64,000 nt of DNA from Planctomycetota bacterium. Lineage in GTDB: Bacteria > Planctomycetota > Planctomycetia > Pirellulales > UBA1268. Below are positions 8,105 to 14,664 of this stretch, piece after piece (positions within the stretch are counted from its first letter, which is position 1; every line of letters starts with the position of its first letter). Below the pieces are notes generated by a model. The model saw nothing but the letters and a program-made list of their open reading frames with translations. It made no database searches and was not told where the DNA came from. The DNA lies in assembly GCA_014238855.1 (NCBI GenBank), contig JABAAH010000003.1, positions 1-64,000 on the forward strand. The letters are read 5' to 3'. The position numbers and the translations under genes were made by a program.

Positions 8105-10360
8105 GTGGCTGAAGAATCCACGAAGAAGATTGGACCAGAAGCGTTCATTAATCGCGAGCTGAGTTGGCTTGAATTCAACTTAAGAGTTCTTGAAGAAGCT
8201 GAAAATGAGGATAATCCGCTGCTTGAACGCATGAAATTTCTCGCAATTTTCAGTTCAAATCTGGATGAGTTTTTTATGGTTCGAGTGGCCGGTATCCGAG
8301 AGCAAGCATTCGGTGATGGCGCACCACAAGACTTTGCCGCTGATGGTTTAACTGCTAGCGAGCAGCTGCGCGCCATAGCGCATCGCACTCAGGAACTCGT
8401 AGCCAGGCAGTATCGGTGCCTCCGAGAAATTATTGGCCCAGCTATGCAGGAAGCCGGATTTAAGCTTCTGCGTAATATGGAACTCACAAAAGAGCAGAGA
8501 AAGTATGTTGATCGATTCTTTCATGAGCGAGCGTTACCAATTCTTACCCCAATGGCTTGTGATCCCGCTCATCCATCACCCCGGTACCATAATCGTGGTC
8601 TCTACCTCGGCACAATGCTCGAACATGAAAAAGGTCTCGGTCCAAAGCAATTATTTGCTGTCGTGCAAGTTCCTCAGGTTTTGCCACGAGTGATTCTTCT
8701 GCCAGACGAAAGTTCAGACACTGTTTGTTTCGTGCTTCTGGAAGAATTAGTTGCAGCACGGTTGCCAGAATTGTTTGGCGGTTTTTCAGTCAAGTCGTGG
8801 ACGACTTTTCGAATTACACGTGACTGCGACCAAGAACTTCTTGAGCAAGAATCAGACGATATGCTTCGACTGATCGAAGAGCGGCTAAAAGAAAGGCAGC
8901 GGGGGCAAGCCGTTCGGTTAGAGATTGCAGCAAAAGCTGATGATTCAATTGCCCAGCGGATTATTGATGATGAAGATTTGAGGGCAAATAGTCAGGAACC
9001 AGGCGTCACGACGTACAACGAGGTCTATCGCATCGATGGACCACTTGATCTCACCGGTCTCTGGGAGCTTTATAAACTTTCAGGTTTTGAGAAGTTTCAT
9101 GACAAACCACACACGCCGAGAAGACCTGCTGTATTCCGTCAGCAGCGCGACATCTTTTCGACCGTGGCTCGTGAAGACGTCTTAGTTCATCATCCGTATG
9201 AATCATTCGATCCAGTCGTTGATTTCGTCACGTCAGCGGCAAGGGATCCTAGGGTTTTGGCAATTAAGCAGACCCTTTACCGCACCAGTGGTGATTCACT
9301 AATTATTCGAGCGCTCATGGATGCTGCAGAAGCCGGCAAGCACGTGACAGCGCTCGTGGAACTCAAGGCACGGTTTGATGAGGCAAACAATGTGAGCTGG
9401 GCGAGGCAGTTAGAGAGAGCGGGCGTTCATGTTGTTTTTGGTTTTCTTGACCTCAAAACGCATTGCAAGGTTTCGCTTGTCATTCGGAATGAGCGTGAAG
9501 GACTTAAGCGATACGTCCACCTTGGAACCGGGAATTACAATCCGGCGACAGCAACTTCATATACGGACCTAGGATTGTTTACGGCGGATGTCGAGATTGC
9601 AGAAGATGCTTCTGCTCTCTTCAATTTGCTGACGGGGTATTCGCAGGGACACCACTGGAAAAAACTCATTGTTGCCCCGAATGATCTGCACAGCCGCACA
9701 CTCGAATTAATTGATTCTCAGAAAGCCCTTGCTCGTGCTGGTAAGCCATCGAAAATTTTTGCAAAAGTAAATTCATTAGCTGATCATCAGATCATTGAAT
9801 CTCTCTACGAGGCAAGCCAGGCAGGTGTTCCAATAGAGATTCTCTCCCGTGGCATTTGCTGCTTACGTCCTGGCGTTATTGGACTAAGCGAAAATATCCA
9901 AGTTCGGAGTATCGTTGATCGATTTCTCGAGCACAGCCGTATTTTTGTATTTGGTGACGGAGCAGATGCTGAAGTGTATCTGGGTAGCGCAGACTGGATG
10001 CCTCGAAATTTTTTCAGGAGAGTCGAAGTCATGTTTCCAGTGCTTGCAGGCCCACTCAAAGAGCGAGTGCTCACAAGTATCGTGCCGACATACATGGCTG
10101 ATACCACACGGGCAAGAAGACTACGATCAGACGGCACTTATGTGCATGATATCCGAGCAAAAAATCAGAGTAATATTCGCAGCCAGATTGCATTTATGGA
10201 GGAGGCATCAGCAGCGAATGAAACGATTACGAAACTTCCAAATAATGGGGGCGGCATGAAGAAAAAACAATCACAGACCTCGTCTGGGGCGGGCGGTGCG
10301 TCCCGCAGTGCTTTAACGCATGGGCAGAACCGCTCACGGTCGAGGAAGAGGCGGTCGTAA
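8105..10360 (+). CDS. ppk1: Polyphosphate kinase 1
   Basis: Reversibly moves the terminal phosphate of ATP onto long-chain polyphosphate. The 751 residues show the full PPK1 layout: N-terminal domain (INRELSWLEFNLRVLEEAE), head domain, then two phospholipase-D-like catalytic domains. The autophosphorylated histidine lies in HLGTGNYNPAT at about residue 472, and the second conserved His in EHSRIFVFG at about 609, followed by YLGSADWMPRN. The GTG start has AAAGGA eight bases upstream. The last 50 residues are a low-complexity tail rich in Ser, Gly, Lys and Arg (ending SRSRKRRS), beyond the usual end of the family. No exopolyphosphatase gene is adjacent. Confidence 0.96.
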   Translation: MAEESTKKIGPEAFINRELSWLEFNLRVLEEAENEDNPLLERMKFLAIFSSNLDEFFMVRVAGIREQAFGDGAPQDFAADGLTASEQLRAIAHRTQELVARQYRCLREIIGPAMQEAGFKLLRNMELTKEQRKYVDRFFHERALPILTPMACDPAHPSPRYHNRGLYLGTMLEHEKGLGPKQLFAVVQVPQVLPRVILLPDESSDTVCFVLLEELVAARLPELFGGFSVKSWTTFRITRDCDQELLEQESDDMLRLIEERLKERQRGQAVRLEIAAKADDSIAQRIIDDEDLRANSQEPGVTTYNEVYRIDGPLDLTGLWELYKLSGFEKFHDKPHTPRRPAVFRQQRDIFSTVAREDVLVHHPYESFDPVVDFVTSAARDPRVLAIKQTLYRTSGDSLIIRALMDAAEAGKHVTALVELKARFDEANNVSWARQLERAGVHVVFGFLDLKTHCKVSLVIRNEREGLKRYVHLGTGNYNPATATSYTDLGLFTADVEIAEDASALFNLLTGYSQGHHWKKLIVAPNDLHSRTLELIDSQKALARAGKPSKIFAKVNSLADHQIIESLYEASQAGVPIEILSRGICCLRPGVIGLSENIQVRSIVDRFLEHSRIFVFGDGADAEVYLGSADWMPRNFFRRVEVMFPVLAGPLKERVLTSIVPTYMADTTRARRLRSDGTYVHDIRAKNQSNIRSQIAFMEEASAANETITKLPNNGGGMKKKQSQTSSGAGGASRSALTHGQNRSRSRKRRS

Positions 10361-10439
10361 GCTAGACGTTTTTTCAGAGTCCGGTAATCTATTTCATAGA
10401 GTTTGTTTGAGTTCCTGAAAGCACACGTGAGAAATTCGA

Positions 10440-11393
10440 ATGGCGGATGATCATTATCAAATACTGGGAGTTTCTCGCACAGCGACATCTGAGGATATTC
10501 AGAAAGCGTATCGAGAAATGGCGCGGAAATACCATCCAGATCTTCACCCAGATGACGATGCCGCAAAAGAGCAGTTTAAAAAAGTTCAGACAGCTTTCGA
10601 TGCACTCAATGATCCCAGTAAGCGGGAAATGTACGATCGGTACGGAAGCTCCTTTGAAGGCGTTGGAGCTGGAGGAGGAGGTGGAGGAGGTGGTGGCTGG
10701 TCACCGCAGGGGCAGCCTGGTGGATTTCAGTCTGGTGGAGAGGTGGATCTAGAAAGTCTTTTCGGCGGCGGTGGCTTTGCTGATCTATTTGGTGGCGGAA
10801 AGCGGCGCTCGAGCCGGACGAGACGTAACCCGAGGACGCCAGGAGAGGACATCACGGCAAATATCCGTGTCCCATTTCAGCTAGCAATTGATGGTGGAAA
10901 AACTGAGGTGCGATTTGAGCGGGATGGTAAACATGAGACCCTCAGCATCACCATTCCCCAAGGGCTTCCTGATGGGTCTCGAATGCGTCTGCGTGGGCAG
11001 GGAAGGCCAGGCCATGGAGGTGGAGTGGCTGGCGATCTTCTTCTTGACGTGGGCGTTGAACAGCACGCAGCGTATCGCCGTGAAGGAGATACGCTGGCAG
11101 TAAGTTTGCCGATCTCTCTTTCGGAAGCTTTAGAGGGAGCAAAAGTCGATCTACCAACTCCATGGGGAACTATTACTCTGCGGATACCGGCAGGAACGTC
11201 TTCTGGGAAAAAATTACGTGCTGGCGGTATGGGAGTTCGACATGCGAACGGTTCTAAGGGAGATCTCATTGCAGAGGTGCAGATTGTGTTACCGATATCG
11301 GATGACGAGGCTGCATCAAAAGCGCTGTTGGAGTCGGCGAAAGTAGTTGAAGCAAGTGTGCAAGATGATCTACGGGCTACTATCAAGTGGTAA
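10440..11393 (+). CDS. CbpA-like J-domain co-chaperone (DnaJ type without zinc finger)
   Basis: A 317-residue Hsp40. The J domain fills residues 1-70 with the HPD motif in KYHPDLHPDDD. A Gly-rich linker follows (nine Gly in a row near residue 80, then GGGGFADLFGGGKRR), then the two beta-barrel substrate domains (GEDITANIRVPFQLA; LPDGSRMRLRGQGRPG). The four CxxCxGxG repeats of true DnaJ are absent, making it type II, like CbpA. It should stimulate a DnaK ATPase; dnaK and grpE are not in the window. It overlaps rnpA by seven bases, so the two are probably translationally coupled. Confidence 0.92.
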   Translation: MADDHYQILGVSRTATSEDIQKAYREMARKYHPDLHPDDDAAKEQFKKVQTAFDALNDPSKREMYDRYGSSFEGVGAGGGGGGGGGWSPQGQPGGFQSGGEVDLESLFGGGGFADLFGGGKRRSSRTRRNPRTPGEDITANIRVPFQLAIDGGKTEVRFERDGKHETLSITIPQGLPDGSRMRLRGQGRPGHGGGVAGDLLLDVGVEQHAAYRREGDTLAVSLPISLSEALEGAKVDLPTPWGTITLRIPAGTSSGKKLRAGGMGVRHANGSKGDLIAEVQIVLPISDDEAASKALLESAKVVEASVQDDLRATIKW

Positions 11394-11803
11394 TAACACC
11401 AGAGATAAACTTTCATTTCCCCAGAAAGCTGCGATTACTTCGTACCGCAGACTTTCATTGTGTTTACAAGCAGCGACAGTCAGTTGCAAGCGGACCACTT
11501 ATAATTTACGGTGCAAAGCAACCTACTGGTCTGGCTTATCCTCGTATTGGTATCTCAGTCTCTCGCCGAGTCGGAAATGCAGTTGTGAGAAATCAATGGA
11601 AGAGAAGGCTTCGAGAGGCTTTTCGGCACGTACGGTGCCAAATTACCGAAAATGATATTGATGTCATAGTGGTTGTTCGGGCTACTGGAAAACCCGCGTC
11701 TGGTCAAAAAGCAGAACAAGATATTCAGCGAGATCTCGTTGTTTTAATAAGGCGTGTGATATCCAGGATTCGTACCTCATGTGGAGAGCAGGCCACGTCT
11801 TAA
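11387..11803 (+). CDS. rnpA: Ribonuclease P protein component
   Basis: Protein subunit of RNase P, which trims tRNA 5' ends with the M1 RNA. The 138 residues contain the family core: FPRKLRLLRTADFHCVYKQRQS near the start, then PRIGISVSRRVGNAVVRNQWKRRLREAFR, with the RNA-binding RNR-like basic helix, at about 50-80. The GTG start lies inside the last codons of the J-domain gene. In most bacteria rnpA follows rpmH; here rpmH is not adjacent and the upstream neighbour is a chaperone gene. yidD follows directly. Confidence 0.93.
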   Translation: MVITPEINFHFPRKLRLLRTADFHCVYKQRQSVASGPLIIYGAKQPTGLAYPRIGISVSRRVGNAVVRNQWKRRLREAFRHVRCQITENDIDVIVVVRATGKPASGQKAEQDIQRDLVVLIRRVISRIRTSCGEQATS

Positions 11804-11819
11804 GCATTCGTTCTGTGGC

Positions 11820-11844
11820 AACGTTTTTGAGGTAACGTTTTTGA
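11820..11844 (+). repeat. Short direct repeat before yidD
   Basis: Two identical 11-bp copies of AACGTTTTTGA at 11820-11830 and 11834-11844 are separated by GGT, giving a 14-bp period. They lie between the rnpA stop and the chosen yidD start, and could be polymerase slippage or a protein-binding pair. Confidence 0.5.
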
Positions 11845-11855
11845 AAGCATCGACA

Positions 11856-12119
11856 ATGTACCAAGTTCTTCGTTCATGTGTTTGTTGGTTGGTCAGCGTT
11901 TCTAGCCGTGCTGTTGGTAAATGTTTAATTGCGTTAGTTGGGGTGTACCAGGTTCTCATAAGTCCATTGCTGGGGAATCATTGCCGATTTCAACCAAGCT
12001 GTAGCCGGTATTTTCAGGAATCCGTTACCAAGTACGGTCCTCTCCAAGGAACGCGGAAGGGAATTGCTCGTATTTGCCGATGCCATCCATGGAATCGTGG
12101 AGGCTACGATCCACCTTAA
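11856..12119 (+). CDS. yidD: Membrane protein insertion efficiency factor YidD
   Basis: Small membrane-associated protein that helps YidC-dependent insertion. From this ATG it is 87 residues, the family's usual size. The signature is clear: LIALVGVYQVLISPLLGNHCRFQPSCS, then SRYFQESVTKYGPLQGTRKGI and the cysteine end CRCHPWNRGGYDP. A longer frame opens at 11781 inside rnpA and would add 25 unrelated residues, so the inner ATG is preferred. The usual rpmH-rnpA-yidD-yidC order is only partly kept; yidC does not follow. Its stop overlaps the stop of the convergent Nudix gene. Confidence 0.92.
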   Translation: MYQVLRSCVCWLVSVSSRAVGKCLIALVGVYQVLISPLLGNHCRFQPSCSRYFQESVTKYGPLQGTRKGIARICRCHPWNRGGYDPP

Positions 12120-12511
12120 ATGATGACCGAAGACTGACGTAGCCAATTAACCACAGGTAAATTGGCTTTCGGAAAGGTGCACAGTTCAAGTTCAGCAAGA
12201 GATTGCCACCTGAATGGTTCCAGAGGTTTTGGGTCTTTAGAAGACCTTAAGCGTCCTACGAAAAAAGCTATCTCAAACCCCTCTTCATCAGTGAGCGTGC
12301 TGGCAAGTGGTCGCTCAATGTAGACAGCGAGTCCCGTCTCCTCAAGACATTCACGTGTTGCTGCTTGTGTGGCAGATTCACCCTGTTCAACCTTCCCCCC
12401 AGGGAACTCATGAAGTCCCTTTGCAGACCAAGCGTTGGTCGCGCGCCTACCTACGAGTACTCGTTGTCTGTGGATAATAAGTACGGCGACGATACGAGTT
12501 GTTGCAGACAC
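12116..12511 (-). CDS. Nudix hydrolase, MutT-like
   Basis: Hydrolyses a nucleoside diphosphate linked to another group; MutT-type enzymes clean up 8-oxo-dGTP. The Nudix box is complete: GGKVEQGESATQAAT, then RECLEETGL, matching Gx5Ex7RExxEExGU. The C-terminal part (PFRWQSLAELELCTFPKANLPVV) is typical of MutT. The reading frame runs on upstream into fabI, but homology starts at about VSATTRIVAVLI, so the GTG at 12509-12511 is taken as start (131 residues). That lies 10 bases after the fabI stop, giving a fabI-Nudix operon. The exact substrate is unknown. Confidence 0.88.
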   Translation of the reverse strand: MSATTRIVAVLIIHRQRVLVGRRATNAWSAKGLHEFPGGKVEQGESATQAATRECLEETGLAVYIERPLASTLTDEEGFEIAFFVGRLRSSKDPKPLEPFRWQSLAELELCTFPKANLPVVNWLRQSSVII

Positions 12512-12521
12512 CTCGAGCGGA

Positions 12522-13346
12522 TCATTCTTGTTTTGGAACAAGATCGAGCAGTCGACCAGGGGATCCCATGATGTTATACCCTGCATCAACGTGGAGAAGC
12601 TCACCGGTAATACCGAGCGAGTCACGTGACACAAGCCAAGCACCAGCTTTCCCAACTTCTTCATGAGTGATATTTCTGCCCATTGGGGACATGTGCTGAT
12701 ATAAGCCAAGCATGTCTTCAACGCCAGCACCACGGCCTGCAAGAGTACGGAGGGGGCCTGCGCTGATTGCATTTACACGAACACCCTGAGGGCCAAGGTC
12801 AAACGCCATATATTTTACGCAGGCATCGAGGGTGGCTTTGCAGACGCCCATGATGTTGTATCCGGGAACAACTTTCTCGCCACCAAAATAGGTAAGAGTC
12901 AGGATCGAAGCATTCTGAGCAAGGATCTCTCGGGATAGTCGACCCACAGCAAGCAGGCTATACGCACTTGTTTCCATTGCAAGACGGAAACCGTCTCGGC
13001 TACAGTTTGTAGTTTCACCCTTGAGGTCTTCCATTGGTGCATATGCTATGGAGTGAATCAAGAAATCAATAGTACCAAACTCTTCCTGTGTTTTTTTCAT
13101 GACGGCTGCTATCTGCTCGTCACTTGATACATCCATCGGCACCAAAAATTTTGCATTCGGCTCTTTATCAGTGAGCAAGGCAACACGTCGACGATTACGT
13201 TGACGTTGGTCATCTGGCCTGTCTGGAAGATGGCTAAAACCAATCGAGGCACCCTCGGCAAGTAATTCTTTTGCGATTGCCCAAGCGATAGAGTGATCAT
13301 TCGCTACGCCTAGGACAAGGCCTTTCATTCCGTCATACCGGCCCAT
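12522..13346 (-). CDS. fabI: Enoyl-[acyl-carrier-protein] reductase (NADH)
   Basis: Last reductive step of each fatty acid elongation cycle. The 274 residues form a short-chain-dehydrogenase fold with the FabI-type nucleotide site GVANDHSIAWAIAKEL rather than the classic GxxxGxG. The catalytic pair sits in YNIMGVCK (Tyr, six residues, Lys), with SAGPLRTLAGRG after it, as in E. coli FabI. The ATG has TGGAG seven bases upstream, and a good promoter lies about 40 bases before it. FabI is the target of triclosan and isoniazid-type inhibitors. No other fab gene adjoins. Confidence 0.96.
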   Translation of the reverse strand: MGRYDGMKGLVLGVANDHSIAWAIAKELLAEGASIGFSHLPDRPDDQRQRNRRRVALLTDKEPNAKFLVPMDVSSDEQIAAVMKKTQEEFGTIDFLIHSIAYAPMEDLKGETTNCSRDGFRLAMETSAYSLLAVGRLSREILAQNASILTLTYFGGEKVVPGYNIMGVCKATLDACVKYMAFDLGPQGVRVNAISAGPLRTLAGRGAGVEDMLGLYQHMSPMGRNITHEEVGKAGAWLVSRDSLGITGELLHVDAGYNIMGSPGRLLDLVPKQE

Positions 13347-13382
13347 GTAAAAGTCTCCATTTGAATAATGTCTAAGTTGACG

Positions 13383-13411
13383 AATGTAACTGCTTCTATC
13401 GATACACTCAA
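13383..13411 (-). promoter_or_regulatory. Sigma-70-type promoter of fabI
   Basis: On the minus strand: TTGAGT at 13411-13406, a 17-bp spacer, TACATT at 13388-13383. The predicted transcript would carry about 30 nt of leader with a GGAG ribosome site. It lies back to back with the tRNA promoter. Confidence 0.5.
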
Positions 13412-13464
13412 TGTGGGATCCAGAACCTAAGAAAGTTTCGCTTTTCGGGTGAGAGGGCTGCCCC

Positions 13465-13493
13465 TTGCCACTCGGTCAGACGACAGGTAAATT
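13465..13493 (+). promoter_or_regulatory. Sigma-70-type promoter of tRNA-Lys
   Basis: TTGCCA at 13465-13470, a 17-bp spacer and TAAATT at 13488-13493. The expected start near 13500 is only a few bases before the mature tRNA 5' end at 13504. Confidence 0.55.
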
Positions 13494-13503
13494 TTCGTAA
13501 GAT

Positions 13504-13577
13504 GCCCCGTTAGCTCAATTGGTTAGAGCATCTGACTCTTAATCAGAGGGTTCCAGGTTCGAGTCCTGGACGGGGCA
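13504..13577 (+). tRNA. tRNA-Lys (anticodon CTT)
   Basis: A 74-nt cloverleaf. Acceptor arms GCCCCGT and ACGGGGC pair perfectly with A as discriminator. The D-arm has TAGCTCAATTGGTTAGAGC, the anticodon stem CTGA/TCAG encloses the loop CTCTTAA with anticodon CTT, and the T-arm is GGTTCGAGTCC. CCA is not encoded. The sole tRNA gene seen in the window. Confidence 0.96.
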
Positions 13578-13683
13578 CTCGTCTCTTAATGTCCTCTGAT
13601 TCCAAAGACAATGCATCAAACGTCCTTTTGTGACGTCGTTCAGCTATTTGGCCACGTAGCCAATGAGTTGCTTCATGTTTCTT

Positions 13684-13728
13684 GCGTAAAGACATTGGGC
13701 GTAGAGACATTGGGCGTAGAGACATTGG
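13684..13728 (+). repeat. 15-bp tandem repeat, three copies
   Basis: Three units of GCGTAGAGACATTGG (the first has A in place of G at position 6). They lie in the 273-bp gap between the tRNA and the response-regulator gene. The open frames across them show only repeat-derived peptides, and I see no other feature in this gap. Confidence 0.85.
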
Positions 13729-13850
13729 GGCAACATGCAGTCCACAATGATGAATTGCCGGCTACTGTAGATATCTGTGCCGCTTCGGAGGAACGCAAGG
13801 AAGCCTAGTTTGGATTGTATAGAAAGATATGCCGTACAAGCAGTTCGCCA

Positions 13851-14522
13851 TCAAAAATTATCAAACCCCTGTCGGACCGCCCAGACTGCCGCCTGGGTGC
13901 GATCTTTCACCTGAAGTTTTCGCAGAATATTTTGTACATGTTCTTTTACGGTTTCGATGCTGATCCCAAGGGAGTCTGCGATTTCCTGATTAGAGAGGCC
14001 CAGTGAAATGATTTTCAAAACCTGAAATTCTCTCGGTGTAAGTGGGATGTCGATGCTTGGCGGTAATGAGCGTTTTGATAAGCGTGCGGTCAGAGTTTTC
14101 AGTTTGCTCTCAGCATGAGGAGCCGAATTCGTTGATGCGTTCTCTATTGCGGCACATAAATCATTTTTATTTGTTGTCTTGAGTATAAAGTCAGTTGCAC
14201 CAGCAGCGGCAGCACGTGCTATTGCGGTAGGACTGTTAAAGGCCGTGAATGCAATTACCTTGCAGTTTGGGCATGTCTCTCGTAGCGGCTTGATGAAGCG
14301 AAGACCGTCTTCTCCGTCTTGAAGTCTTATGTCGAGCAAAATGACATCGGGCTGCAGTTCTCGGCAAAATTCTATTGCCTGCTCCCCAGACGGTGATTTG
14401 CCAACGACAGTCATACGACTGGTGGATAGTAGTGCAGCAATGCCTTGCTGCACTACTTCGTGATCATCGATTACGAATACTCGTATTGGGTTAGCCTGCG
14501 CCATCATAGAAACTTCCTTCAC
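13851..14522 (-). CDS. NarL/FixJ-type response regulator
   Basis: Two-component regulator of 223 residues. The receiver domain has the acidic pair in VIDDHE, the phosphoacceptor Asp in VILLDIRLQDGEDG at about residue 60, the Thr/Ala switch (IAFTAFN) and the Lys in DFILKTTNKND. A LuxR-type helix-turn-helix follows: LTPREFQVLKIISLGLSNQEIADSLGISIETVKEHVQNILRK-type residues over about 165-205. No histidine kinase is next to it, so it is an orphan. Starts at the second or third Met (MMAQANP) are also possible. Confidence 0.94.
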   Translation of the reverse strand: MKEVSMMAQANPIRVFVIDDHEVVQQGIAALLSTSRMTVVGKSPSGEQAIEFCRELQPDVILLDIRLQDGEDGLRFIKPLRETCPNCKVIAFTAFNSPTAIARAAAAGATDFILKTTNKNDLCAAIENASTNSAPHAESKLKTLTARLSKRSLPPSIDIPLTPREFQVLKIISLGLSNQEIADSLGISIETVKEHVQNILRKLQVKDRTQAAVWAVRQGFDNF

Positions 14523-14664
14523 GCTATTAATTCATAATCATCGTAGTCGCTCGAACGAGTATTACCATTCTATGGTCAGCGGCATTAGATTTTCATTGCT
14601 TTTAGCTTCTTAGTGTATGAATCGAATCGAGACCCGATCTCATCTGATTGTCTAATTGTGGCTG

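Noticed and set aside
13543..13725. Minus frame with MSLRPMSLRP repeats beside the tRNA
   Set aside because: The repeated peptide is the 15-bp DNA repeat and the frame runs into the tRNA gene.
13504..13728. tRNA-Lys plus nearby repeat as an integration site of a mobile element
   Set aside because: No integrase, no direct repeat of the tRNA 3' end and no cargo region between.
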